From positions 1 to 41,184 of the forward strand of contig JAQWOP010000017.1 in the NCBI GenBank assembly GCA_029245795.1: DNA of 41,184 nucleotides. The letters run 5' to 3'. Below the pieces are notes generated by a model. The model saw only the letters and a program-made list of their open reading frames with translations, ran no database searches and was not told the origin of the DNA. Of the stretch, positions 1 to 8,196 are shown in pieces; the stretch's first letter is position 1; every line of letters begins with the position of its first letter. Both the position numbers and the translations under genes were made by a program. The DNA comes from Hyphomicrobiales bacterium (GTDB lineage: Bacteria; Pseudomonadota; Alphaproteobacteria; Rhizobiales; TMED25).

Positions 1-1689
1 AATATAAAGTTTTATTTCACTGATAGATTGGGTGATAATTACCCTCCATTTAAGTTGTTTTCCGATCGAATAAAAACACTTATGAAAAGATATCAGGATC
101 TATCTGGAGGTAAGGTAATTTTTACTGTATATAATCCAGAACCATTTACTGAGATTGAAGAACAGGCGCTTGCAGATAATATAAGAGGAATTCCCCTAAA
201 TCAATCAGGTGAATATGGTTATTTCGGTATAAGAGCCTATAATTCATCAGGAGATGTTGAGGTTATACCTTTCATGGATATTGAAAGAGAAGAGTTTTTG
301 GAATATGACTTAACATCAAGTATTTACTCATTATCAAGAGAAGAAAAACCAAAAGTTGGATTTATTACTGGATTAGGTATTGATGGGGTTCTTGATAATC
401 AAGGTGGTGCAGTGCAACCATGGAAAGTAATGGGGCAAATAAATGAGTTTTTTGATGTAATAACATTATTGGATTATAATAGTGATAGTTCTCAACTAAA
501 GTTAATTCCGCAAGATCTGGATGCATTATTTATTGTTCAGCCTTTAAGTTTTTCTGATCAGGCAATTTATGCAATAGATCAGTTCGCATTAAATGGTGGG
601 AAGATATTAATAGCTCTAGATCCTAATACAACTGTCGCAGCTGGTATTGAATATGATAGAAAACTAGACTATCTCCTTGAAAAATGGGGTGTTAGGATAA
701 TTCCTGATTCAGTTGCTGGAGATCTGGAATTAGCAAGACCTGCTCAAGTTGGTGATAGAGGTGACAGAGTTTATAACAATTACTTAGCACTCTTGGGTAT
801 AACAAAAGATTACATAAATCAACAAGATCCAATAGTAAGTGGTATTGATCTGCTGAATCTTACAACGGCAGGAGTGATAGAGGAAATTCCTGGCTCAAAA
901 ACAACAATAACTAGTGTTTTCTCTACTAGTAAACAATCAATGTTAATTGCAAAAGATGACGTTAGTGACAATCCAGACCTAAATAAATTATTGAGAGACT
1001 TTAAAGCATCAGAAACTAATTATAATTTATCGGTCAGGATACAAGGTAATGCAAGTTCCGTATTTAGCATGCTAAATGAAAATAATATTTCATCTTACGA
1101 AAAAAATACTCATATTGATCAGGGGGATATAAATGTAATCGTTATATCAGATGTTGATTTTCTAGAAGATCAGTTCTGGGTAAATGTAAAAGATTATTTT
1201 GCTGAAGAGCTTCTTACACCATTTGCAAATAATGCTGCATTTGTAGTAAATGCACTTGAGAATTTAAGTGATGCGTCGACCTTAGCATCATTGAGATCTA
1301 GGGGGGTCATGGATAGACCATTTACTCTAATTAACAATCTTCAATTGGAATCTGAGAGGGTGTTTAGAGAAAAAGAACGTTCTCTAGCTAACGAAATGGC
1401 TGCTTTGCAAAATAGAATGAAAGATCTTGAACAAAAAGCTGGTGGTTCAGTGCTCTTAGGTCAGGATGATCTTGATGCATTTAAGGATTTCCGCAACAAG
1501 AGTCAAAATGTTCAAAAGGAATTAAGATCTATAAAACTTCAGCTTGCGCAAGAATTAGAGACGTTAAATAGTGTGATTAAGGTTACTAATATGGCTGGTA
1601 TTCCAATTATATTTCTAGCATTTGGAGTTATCTTTTGGGTTATAAGGAAATATACTATAAGTCGAATTAGGAATCGGGGAGAAAACTAA
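1..1689 (+). CDS. GldG-like ABC transporter auxiliary protein (5' partial)
   Basis: The frame is open from base 1, so the true start lies upstream; the TTG at 28 is internal, because the residues before it (KFYFTDRL) fit the family. About 562 residues are visible. They resemble the periplasmic domain of GldG / ABC_transp_aux proteins: KVGFITGLG and a following DLDALFIVQP segment, then a predicted coiled coil at about 455-525 and one C-terminal membrane helix at about 531-551 followed by a basic tail. Family knowledge: such proteins partner an ABC ATPase and permease (GldA/GldF type) and are found well outside gliding bacteria; their substrate is generally unknown. The stop codon abuts the ATG of the DUF4340 gene, so the two are co-transcribed and probably form one envelope complex. 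The ATPase and permease genes, if present, should lie just left of the window. Family assignment is by recall, not by search. Confidence 0.78.
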   Translation, partial: NIKFYFTDRLGDNYPPFKLFSDRIKTLMKRYQDLSGGKVIFTVYNPEPFTEIEEQALADNIRGIPLNQSGEYGYFGIRAYNSSGDVEVIPFMDIEREEFLEYDLTSSIYSLSREEKPKVGFITGLGIDGVLDNQGGAVQPWKVMGQINEFFDVITLLDYNSDSSQLKLIPQDLDALFIVQPLSFSDQAIYAIDQFALNGGKILIALDPNTTVAAGIEYDRKLDYLLEKWGVRIIPDSVAGDLELARPAQVGDRGDRVYNNYLALLGITKDYINQQDPIVSGIDLLNLTTAGVIEEIPGSKTTITSVFSTSKQSMLIAKDDVSDNPDLNKLLRDFKASETNYNLSVRIQGNASSVFSMLNENNISSYEKNTHIDQGDINVIVISDVDFLEDQFWVNVKDYFAEELLTPFANNAAFVVNALENLSDASTLASLRSRGVMDRPFTLINNLQLESERVFREKERSLANEMAALQNRMKDLEQKAGGSVLLGQDDLDAFKDFRNKSQNVQKELRSIKLQLAQELETLNSVIKVTNMAGIPIIFLAFGVIFWVIRKYTISRIRNRGEN

Positions 1690-2685
1690 ATGCCAAGAAA
1701 ACTGTCCTTAGCTCTTTTTTTACTTGCAGCTATATTTTTATTCTTAGTTGTGATGACTGGTCGTAATACATCTTGGGATAAAAAAATAACAACTGGAGAA
1801 TATTATTTCCCAGGATTAAAAGATGAAATAAATGATGTTTCTCTCATTAAAATATCACAATCAGGAAATACTTTTGAAATAGTTAGATTAGATAATGAAT
1901 GGATTTTGAAGAATAAAGACAATTTTCCTGCAGATACTAATAAAGTTAAAACAAATTTGATAGCGGCTTCAAATGCAATTAAAATCGAACCAAAAACACA
2001 AAGACAGCATTTATTTACAAAATTAGACTTAGAAGACGCAAGCTTGCCAAACGCAAAATCTTATTTAATGGAATTATATAATGATAATAATAAAATTCTT
2101 GCATCAGTTATAGTAGGGAAAAGGATACCAAACCTTATTAAAAGAGGTGAATTTGGGGTTTACCTAAGAAATCCTAGCAGTATGGAAACATGGTTAGTTT
2201 CTGGAAATCTTAATGCTTCAGATGGGGTTAAAAATTGGATTAGCACGCGGCTATTTGATCTGGTTCCTGATAATATTTTAAGACTTCACGTATCAAGAGG
2301 TGATCGAACTCCATTAAAATTTGGACGTGATCCAATAGATAATAACAAGTTTAGAATGGTAGACTTCCTATCTGGTATTGAAACCCGTACATCAATTGGG
2401 CTCAGAAGTGTTATGAGACAATTCCTAAAAGTAGAATTTCGAGATATGAGAGAGGGTGATACATATAATCTTAGACCAGATGCAGATATAGAAATTGAAA
2501 CAATAGATAATTATACTATTAACTTAGAAGTTTACAACGAACCAATTGGTCAGGGTGCCTGGGTTTTTGTCTCGAAAACTGACCATCCTGATCAGATAAA
2601 AAATATAGGGTATGAATTCTATTTAGACCAAAATTCTAAAGATGAATTCATTATCAAATTAGAACATGTTTTAAAAGTTGATTAA
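1690..2685 (+). CDS. DUF4340 domain-containing membrane-anchored protein
   Basis: This 331-residue protein has one N-terminal membrane anchor at about 5-22, preceded by basic residues, and a large extracytoplasmic part. Segments such as the WILKNKDNFPADTNKV stretch and the SLIKISQSGNTFEIVR stretch match the repeated beta-rich DUF4340 pattern. The ATG begins on the base after the stop codon of the GldG-like gene, so translation is likely coupled. DUF4340 proteins usually follow gldG-like genes in the same ABC-type cluster, where they are thought to act as accessory envelope components; no biochemical role is established. The gene ends 14 nt before the stop of the convergent MFS gene, and I see no strong terminator in that gap. 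Confidence 0.75.
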   Translation: MPRKLSLALFLLAAIFLFLVVMTGRNTSWDKKITTGEYYFPGLKDEINDVSLIKISQSGNTFEIVRLDNEWILKNKDNFPADTNKVKTNLIAASNAIKIEPKTQRQHLFTKLDLEDASLPNAKSYLMELYNDNNKILASVIVGKRIPNLIKRGEFGVYLRNPSSMETWLVSGNLNASDGVKNWISTRLFDLVPDNILRLHVSRGDRTPLKFGRDPIDNNKFRMVDFLSGIETRTSIGLRSVMRQFLKVEFRDMREGDTYNLRPDADIEIETIDNYTINLEVYNEPIGQGAWVFVSKTDHPDQIKNIGYEFYLDQNSKDEFIIKLEHVLKVD

Positions 2686-2699
2686 TGTTGCGTCTGAAT

Positions 2700-3911
2700 C
2701 TATAAATTTTCCATTTTTTTAACTTTCTTAAGCTCAGGAAATAGAACTGACCATAGAACACTTATCCCAATTGTTATAATCCCACCGATAAAAACTGATG
2801 GGACAATTCCAATAAAACTTGCGGTTACTCCTGCACGAAGATCTCCAATTTCATTGGAGCTATTAGTTGCTATTGAATGGACTGAACCAACTCTTCCACG
2901 CATATTATCCGGAGTGATTATAGGAATGATGGTTTGTCTTATGTATACACTAACCATATCTGCTGCCCCATAAATAAATAGCATTAACAAGGAAAGCCAT
3001 AATATAGAGGATAAGGCAAATATTGTTGTTGCAAATCCAAATACAGTCATTGATATAAGTAAGTTTTTACCAGCATTATTTATGGGTGGGAGTTGAGTAA
3101 GCAGAATTCCAGTTAACACACCTCCAACAGCAGGCATTGTTCTAAGTAAACCAAGACCTTCAGGTCCAATTTTTAAAATATCTATTGCAAAAATTGGAAG
3201 CATTCCCATTATACCTCCAAATAAAACAGCGAATAAATCAATGGACATAGTACCTAGAATTAGCCTAGTTTTCCATACATAGACAAATCCACTAATTACA
3301 ACCGATAGAGACACTGATTTTAAGTTATTAGAATTTTTTGGATTCTTGAGTAATAATGTTGATAGAGTAGAAATTCCCAAACATACAATAGCAAAAATAT
3401 AAACTTTAGTATCGTAAAATGAGATAATTATTCCACTTGCGAGGGGACCAATTAAATGCCCTAATTTGCCCACTGACGAATTATATGCTGTAGCATTTGG
3501 AAAGACTTTTTTTTCTACAATGTTTGGTAAAATAGCTGATAGACTCGGCTGGTACATTGCTCTAGCTGTTCCGTGAACCAATAGAGCAGTTAAAATTGGC
3601 CAGATACTAGTGGGGTCTGAAAGTGAATAATATAATAGATAAATGGCAACGAATAAATGAACAATAGTGCATAATGATATGACTAATTTTCTATCAAATT
3701 TATCTGCAATTACACCTGATGGTAGTATAAACAAAAATATCGGGAAAACTTGAGCCAAACCAATTAAGCCTAAATCAAGAGGGTTCCCTGTTAATGTATA
3801 AACTTGCCATCCTACAGTTAATGTAATTGATTGGATGGCGAGTGAATAGAACCAACGAATTGATAAATAAAATAAAAAGTTTCTATTTTTCAACAAACTA
3901 CGCGCCGCCAT
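2700..3911 (-). CDS. MFS transporter (EntS-like / MFS_3 exporter family)
   Basis: A 403-residue polytopic protein, the usual length for a 12-helix major facilitator. The cytoplasmic loop between helices 2 and 3 carries the MFS signature at residues 66-75 (GVIADKFDRK), and a related motif (RGRVGSVHS) follows helix 10. The general pattern, with LIGPLASGIII in helix 5, resembles the EntS/MFS_3 drug and siderophore exporters, but the substrate cannot be read from sequence. The start at 3909-3911 gives a basic N-terminus running straight into helix 1, and an AGAAAG motif lies about 9 nt upstream. The gene follows tRNA-Ser on the same strand with a 60-nt gap, so it may be transcribed by read-through from the slt-tRNA unit. 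Its 3' end converges with the DUF4340 gene. Confidence 0.85.
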   Translation of the reverse strand: MAARSLLKNRNFLFYLSIRWFYSLAIQSITLTVGWQVYTLTGNPLDLGLIGLAQVFPIFLFILPSGVIADKFDRKLVISLCTIVHLFVAIYLLYYSLSDPTSIWPILTALLVHGTARAMYQPSLSAILPNIVEKKVFPNATAYNSSVGKLGHLIGPLASGIIISFYDTKVYIFAIVCLGISTLSTLLLKNPKNSNNLKSVSLSVVISGFVYVWKTRLILGTMSIDLFAVLFGGIMGMLPIFAIDILKIGPEGLGLLRTMPAVGGVLTGILLTQLPPINNAGKNLLISMTVFGFATTIFALSSILWLSLLMLFIYGAADMVSVYIRQTIIPIITPDNMRGRVGSVHSIATNSSNEIGDLRAGVTASFIGIVPSVFIGGIITIGISVLWSVLFPELKKVKKMENL

Positions 3912-3971
3912 ATCTAATTCTTTCTAAAATTTTAATATTAAATATCAGATTAAGTAATATCTATCTCATGA

Positions 3972-4061
3972 TGGCGGAGAGAGTGGGATTCGAACCCACG
4001 ATACGATCTCTCGTATACTCCCTTAGCAGGGGAGCGCCTTCAGCCACTCGGCCATCTCTCC
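3972..4061 (-). tRNA. tRNA-Ser (anticodon GCU)
   Basis: On the minus strand the sequence folds as a class II tRNA. The acceptor GGAGAGA pairs with TCTCTCC, followed by discriminator G and an encoded CCA. The D arm contains GCCGAGTGGCTGAAGGC, and the anticodon stem CTCCC/GGGAG carries the loop CTGCTAA, giving anticodon GCT. There is a long variable arm (ATACGA/TCGTAT with a GAGA loop) and a T arm with GTGGG-TTCGAAT-CCCAC. The long variable arm and G73 are serine identity features. It reads AGC/AGU codons. It lies between slt and the MFS gene, all three on the same strand, 19 nt after the slt stop, so it may be co-transcribed and processed from a longer RNA. Confidence 0.97.
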
Positions 4062-4080
4062 AAATATTTTAATGAATCTT

Positions 4081-6216
4081 CTAAACAGGTCCTCTTCTGA
4101 GATCATAAATTATATTAAATTCATTATCTTCGGTATACAACAAAATTTTATAGAATTGAACATTTCTAAGGACATTTTTTACATAATATCTGGTCTCTTT
4201 AAAAGGGATTAATTCAATCCAATCAATTATATTACTTGTTGTGTAATCTTTGCTCCACTTTTTTATACGCGATGGACCTGCATTATACGCACTAATAGCG
4301 TATACGTATGATCCATCAAACTGATTAATTAAATCATGAATATATCTGCTGCCAAGTTGTATATTATATGAGGAGTCTTCAAGAAGTTGATCTTGATTAT
4401 ACTTAATTTTCTCCTGATTTGATAACATTTTAGCTGTGCTGGGCATAATTTGCATGATACCAATTGCTCCGGAATAGCTAATAGCTTCAGAGGAAAACTC
4501 ACTCTCTTGTCTTATAATTGAGTAAATTAATTCTTTTATTAAGTGTTCTCTGTCATTTGGCTTGTAAATTAATGGGAAATCAATAGTTGGATATAGATAA
4601 TTTATATTAATACTTTTAATCCCAGTTTTTTTTGCAATTTTTATTGAAGTTTGTGGTAAATGTTTCATATTTGCAAGATTAGCAATATAATTGGAATGGT
4701 TATAATTTATATCCTCTTCAAATACTATATTTATAAATTTTGCAGCAAGGTATTTCTTGTCAACTGCAGTTAGTAATTCAATCGCTGTTATTTTTTCTAA
4801 ATCTATAGTTTCTTTAAAGTTAGGGTTATCTTGATTGTTTATAATTATTTTAGGCTCAATATTATTTTCTTTTAATTTACTCAAGGAAATTAAACCATAA
4901 AATGTGTCATAAAATCTTGCTGAATCAGAAAGATATTTGATTTCTTCATCAGTATCTCCCATGATAGATAAATTCTCTGCTATCCAATACAGTGCCATGG
5001 ATTTATTGTCATCTGTTGGAGATAGTCGATATAATTTCTCAAAATGATTAATTGATCTTTTATTATCATTAAATATACGGAGGGAAATCCAACCTTTCAA
5101 AAACTCCAGATTTGAAAAAATTTGATTTTTTTCAGTATTTTTAAGATTCATAGCTTCATAGGCTTCTCTATATTTTTTTTCACTTATTAAGGATCTTCCT
5201 AATATTTCAGCCTGAACCCCCCACAATGTAGGGTTTCTGATATTTAAAGTATTTTTATGTTTATTTAGATATTCGTATGTATTTTTGGTGTTTTTTTTCT
5301 TATTTAACCAAATTAATTTTAAGTAATGATATATTGAGTTATTGTATTGGCCTTTCTCAATCTTCATAAATTCAGTAGATATTATTGTTTCATTGTTCTT
5401 TAGTTTTTTTGCAATATTAGCCAAGGAGACATATTCTGTGCCAATAGATTTGGCTATATCTTTCAATTCATCTAAATCTCCCAGATAAAGCATTCTTTCA
5501 AATCTTGTAATATTATCATCCCTTGAAATACAAATATTACAATAATTAATAAATTTTTCTTTTGCTTCTTTTGTTAATTTCATTTTATGCCAAGCTAAAT
5601 CATATGATTCTTTTGCTTTTTTGTAATCTTTGGATTTGAATTTACTTATTGAAAGAGCTAAGTGACCATCTCCAGTAAGAGGAGGATAAGATTGAAAATA
5701 ATTACTTACGAAACTATCTTTTGTAGGATGATTTATTATGAAGTTTTCAATTTTTTTTCTTATTATCTTAGTATCTGGCCAATCTTCGTTTTTGATGAGA
5801 AAATGATACATTTCAGGTAATTTTGGTTTAGTATGTGAAGATCTTAGCAAATACCAAGCAATAATCTGATGAGTTAATTCATCTGAATACACATATTTTG
5901 TTATTAAATTTGATAATTCCAAATCATTTAATTTTTTATCACTGATAACTGAAAAAATTTTATAAAATTCAATGTACTTATCATTAGGGATATTCATAAG
6001 TTTCAAATTATTTATTTTTTCGATTGGAATTGTAAAGTCTTCTCCAGTAAGAATATATAGTGAAGGCTTTACATTTGGGATGCTAAATGTCTTGCTGTTT
6101 AATATTATAGGCTTGAATATAAGAACGCTGATAAATAGAAGTACAAGAAAATTTCTTATTGAGGGTCTCATAAAACAGCATATTCTAAATTTTTTTTTTC
6201 GATTCCTTAACATCAT
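4081..6216 (-). CDS. slt: Soluble lytic murein transglycosylase (Slt70-like)
   Basis: A 711-residue periplasmic enzyme that cleaves the MurNAc-GlcNAc bond of peptidoglycan, forming a 1,6-anhydro end. Residues about 50-550 are helical and repeat-rich, as in the superhelical U/L domains of Slt70. The C-terminal SLT (GH23) domain shows the catalytic Glu571 in RQESEF, then GAIGIMQIMPSTA and AYNAG (643-647). The N-terminus holds a signal sequence (RNFLVLLFISVLIF). The start is uncertain: ATG pairs at 6216/6213 add 15 basic and Cys-containing residues, while the ATG at 6171 gives a cleaner signal peptide; neither has a good ribosome-binding site. An A10 run lies between the two candidates. Divergent from dapA, the common alphaproteobacterial arrangement. 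Followed on its own strand by tRNA-Ser. Confidence 0.92.
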   Translation of the reverse strand: MMLRNRKKKFRICCFMRPSIRNFLVLLFISVLIFKPIILNSKTFSIPNVKPSLYILTGEDFTIPIEKINNLKLMNIPNDKYIEFYKIFSVISDKKLNDLELSNLITKYVYSDELTHQIIAWYLLRSSHTKPKLPEMYHFLIKNEDWPDTKIIRKKIENFIINHPTKDSFVSNYFQSYPPLTGDGHLALSISKFKSKDYKKAKESYDLAWHKMKLTKEAKEKFINYCNICISRDDNITRFERMLYLGDLDELKDIAKSIGTEYVSLANIAKKLKNNETIISTEFMKIEKGQYNNSIYHYLKLIWLNKKKNTKNTYEYLNKHKNTLNIRNPTLWGVQAEILGRSLISEKKYREAYEAMNLKNTEKNQIFSNLEFLKGWISLRIFNDNKRSINHFEKLYRLSPTDDNKSMALYWIAENLSIMGDTDEEIKYLSDSARFYDTFYGLISLSKLKENNIEPKIIINNQDNPNFKETIDLEKITAIELLTAVDKKYLAAKFINIVFEEDINYNHSNYIANLANMKHLPQTSIKIAKKTGIKSININYLYPTIDFPLIYKPNDREHLIKELIYSIIRQESEFSSEAISYSGAIGIMQIMPSTAKMLSNQEKIKYNQDQLLEDSSYNIQLGSRYIHDLINQFDGSYVYAISAYNAGPSRIKKWSKDYTTSNIIDWIELIPFKETRYYVKNVLRNVQFYKILLYTEDNEFNIIYDLRRGPV

Positions 6217-6234
6217 TGATTTATATTTATAAAA

Positions 6235-6263
6235 TTGTATATATTATTATTTATTGATATAAT
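6235..6263 (+). promoter_or_regulatory. Candidate sigma-70 promoter of dapA
   Basis: A TTGTAT hexamer (6235-6240) and a perfect TATAAT (6258-6263) are separated by 17 bp. This would start transcription near 6270, about 24 nt before the dapA ATG. It is the only gap between the divergent slt and dapA genes. In such AT-rich DNA, chance matches to TATAAT are frequent, so the spacing and the upstream hexamer carry the weight. Confidence 0.45.
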
Positions 6264-6293
6264 AATATTAAATAATCACAATGGAAATAAATT

Positions 6294-7169
6294 ATGTTTA
6301 GCGGTTCAATAACAGCGTTAGTAACTCCTTTTCAGAAAGATGGAGCTATAGATGAAGTTAATTTCATAAAACATATTAATTGGCAAATTGAACAAGGTAC
6401 AAATGGTTTCGTTCCAGTTGGGACAACAGGAGAGTCGCCAACATTATCGCATGCCGAACATAAAAAGGTTATTGAGATTTGCGTTGATGCAGTTGGAAAG
6501 CGTGTTCCCATTATCGCTGGAGCAGGATCAAATAATACAGATGAAGCTTTAGATTTTATTGAACATGCAGCTATTGCAGGCGCTGAGGCTGCTCTGATAG
6601 TAACCCCATATTATAACAAGCCCACGCAAGATGGGCTTTATGCGCACTTTAAGAAATTAAATGATATCTCAAAAATTCCGATCATTATATATAATATTCC
6701 TGGTAGGTGCGTAGTAGATATGACAATTGAAACTTTATCCAAACTTGCGAAATTAGATAAGATCATAGGAATTAAAGATGCAACAGCAGATATATCAAGA
6801 ATAAGTTTACAACGTAATAGTCTTGGAAAAGATTTTATTCAATTATCAGGGGAAGATATGACAGCCCTTGGTCTAATGGCACATGGTGGTCATGGGTGTA
6901 TTTCTGTGACTTCAAATATAGCACCTAAACTTTGTTCAGAATTTCAATTATCATGCTTATCAAAAGATTATAGTACAGCTCTTCGTATTCAGGATAAACT
7001 TACTCCACTTCATCAAGCTCTATTTATAGAAACTAGTCCTGCGCCAGTTAAATACGGAATGAGCTTATTAGGTTTTTGTGATGAAATTGTAAGATTGCCT
7101 CTGGTTGGTGTCACTGACGCTACAAAAGAATCAGTCAAAAAGGCAATGGTATTCGCGGGACTTATCTAA
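6294..7169 (+). CDS. dapA: 4-hydroxy-tetrahydrodipicolinate synthase
   Basis: Condenses pyruvate with aspartate semialdehyde, the committed step to diaminopimelate and lysine. The 291 residues align with E. coli DapA without shift at the active site: Thr44/Thr45 in GTTGES, Tyr107, Tyr133 in IIYNIPGR, Arg138, and the Schiff-base Lys161 in IGIKDAT. Arg138 supports a true DapA rather than an N-acetylneuraminate lyase or another family member. GGAAA lies 6 nt before the ATG. It heads the long + strand run; smpB starts 12 nt after its stop, so those two are probably co-transcribed. Diaminopimelate also feeds the peptidoglycan that slt, next door, remodels. Confidence 0.97.
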   Translation: MFSGSITALVTPFQKDGAIDEVNFIKHINWQIEQGTNGFVPVGTTGESPTLSHAEHKKVIEICVDAVGKRVPIIAGAGSNNTDEALDFIEHAAIAGAEAALIVTPYYNKPTQDGLYAHFKKLNDISKIPIIIYNIPGRCVVDMTIETLSKLAKLDKIIGIKDATADISRISLQRNSLGKDFIQLSGEDMTALGLMAHGGHGCISVTSNIAPKLCSEFQLSCLSKDYSTALRIQDKLTPLHQALFIETSPAPVKYGMSLLGFCDEIVRLPLVGVTDATKESVKKAMVFAGLI

Positions 7170-7181
7170 AGCATTTATTAT

Positions 7182-7646
7182 ATGTCTGAAAAAAACAGTA
7201 AGATAGTAGCACAAAATAGAAAAGCCAGATTCAATTTTGAAATTATAGATACCTTAGAAGCTGGAATTATTTTAACTGGTTCTGAAGTAAAATCTCTTAG
7301 AACAAGCAAAGTCAATATTACAGACACTTACGCAGCGTCAGAAAAGAATGAAATCCTAATTCATAATTTACAGATTGATGAGTATAAAAATAGCAATCAA
7401 CCAAAGCATAATCCTCGCAGAATAAAAAAGTTATTACTGCATAAAAGAGAAATAAAAAAGATACAAGGGTTTATTGATCAGAAGGGGCTAACTATAATTC
7501 CTCTAAAGATTTATTTTAATATAGATGGGATCGCTAAATTACAAATTGCCATTGCTCGTGGTAAGAAATTACATGATAAACGTGAAACAGAAAAGCAAAG
7601 AGATTGGAATAGAAGCAAGCAGAGATTACTAAAAAATAATTCATAA
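7182..7646 (+). CDS. smpB: SsrA-binding protein SmpB
   Basis: A small RNA-binding protein that delivers tmRNA to stalled ribosomes for trans-translation. The 154 residues show the OB-fold signatures AQNRKARFNFEI near the N-terminus, GIILTGSEVKSLR around 30-42 and KIYFN...AKLQIAIARGKKLHDKRE in the C-terminal half. The tail is basic (KQRDWNRSKQRLLKN), as needed to enter the mRNA channel. Length is typical. It lies 12 nt after dapA and 78 nt before rpoZ, the usual alphaproteobacterial order. No ssrA (tmRNA) gene is seen in the window. Confidence 0.97.
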   Translation: MSEKNSKIVAQNRKARFNFEIIDTLEAGIILTGSEVKSLRTSKVNITDTYAASEKNEILIHNLQIDEYKNSNQPKHNPRRIKKLLLHKREIKKIQGFIDQKGLTIIPLKIYFNIDGIAKLQIAIARGKKLHDKRETEKQRDWNRSKQRLLKNNS

Positions 7647-7724
7647 TTAGTTATTTTGTAATTTTTGCATTGATTCTTGATAAAAAAAAATATAGATATT
7701 GTAAAGCATATAGGAGTAACATTT

Positions 7725-8129
7725 ATGGCAAGAGTAACAGTTGAAGATTGCATTGAAAAAGTTGCAAATAGATTTGATTTGGTTTTGGTAGCAAGTCATC
7801 GTGCTAGGATGATAGCTGGCGGTGCTCAAATAACTGTTCCAAAGGATAATGACAAAAATCCAGTAGTAGCCCTAAGGGAAATTGCTAATAGTCAAGTAAC
7901 GCCAGAAGATTTAAGAGAAGAACTTATTCATTCACTTCAAAAACATGTAGAAGTAGACGAGCCCGAAGAGGATGCTGCGCCATCTGTTGAGCCATTAGAC
8001 ACTAAGATATTTGGTGACAACATCGAACAGATTGAAGAAGATAGTGAGAGAATGTCAGAAGAAGAGCTTCTAAGAGGAATGGAAAAAGCTATAGCTGCAG
8101 ATAGTGGTTATAAACCTCCTAGGATTTAA
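7725..8129 (+). CDS. rpoZ: DNA-directed RNA polymerase omega subunit
   Basis: Omega binds and stabilises beta-prime in RNA polymerase. I place the start at the ATG at 7725, because it gives the family N-terminus [13 protein letters not shown] and has AGGAG 9 nt upstream; a longer frame from 7677 adds 16 residues unlike the family. The 134 residues include the conserved core [14 protein letters not shown], and [13 protein letters not shown] at about residues 46-58. The C-terminal half is an acidic tail, typical in alphaproteobacteria and longer than in E. coli. Omega also forms part of a ppGpp site in some bacteria, which fits the adjacent rsh gene 67 nt downstream. Confidence 0.96.
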   Translation: MARVTVEDCIEKVANRFDLVLVASHRARMIAGGAQITVPKDNDKNPVVALREIANSQVTPEDLREELIHSLQKHVEVDEPEEDAAPSVEPLDTKIFGDNIEQIEEDSERMSEEELLRGMEKAIAADSGYKPPRI

Positions 8130-8138
8130 TTTTTTTAT

Positions 8139-8166
8139 TTAACTTTTCTTATACTATAAATATAAT
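8139..8166 (+). promoter_or_regulatory. Candidate sigma-70 promoter of the rsh gene
   Basis: TTAACT (8139-8144), a 16-bp spacer, and a perfect TATAAT (8161-8166) lie in the 67-nt gap between rpoZ and rsh. Transcription would begin near 8173, about 24 nt before the ATG. This would allow the Rsh gene to be expressed apart from the dapA-smpB-rpoZ unit. Inferred from hexamer match only. Confidence 0.4.
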
Positions 8167-8196
8167 AAAATATGATGTATATTTTATGGTATATTA

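Noticed and set aside
2700-4061. Genomic island at tRNA-Ser
   Set aside because: No integrase, no duplicate of the tRNA 3' end within the window, and no change in base composition that I can see by eye.
3827-4072. A + strand ORF of 81 codons containing AERVGFEPT
   Set aside because: Its C-terminal half is the reverse complement of tRNA-Ser, a well-known source of false ORFs, and its first half is antisense to the MFS gene.
5972-6232. A + strand ORF of 86 codons upstream of dapA
   Set aside because: It is antisense to the slt signal peptide region; its hydrophobic look comes from that.
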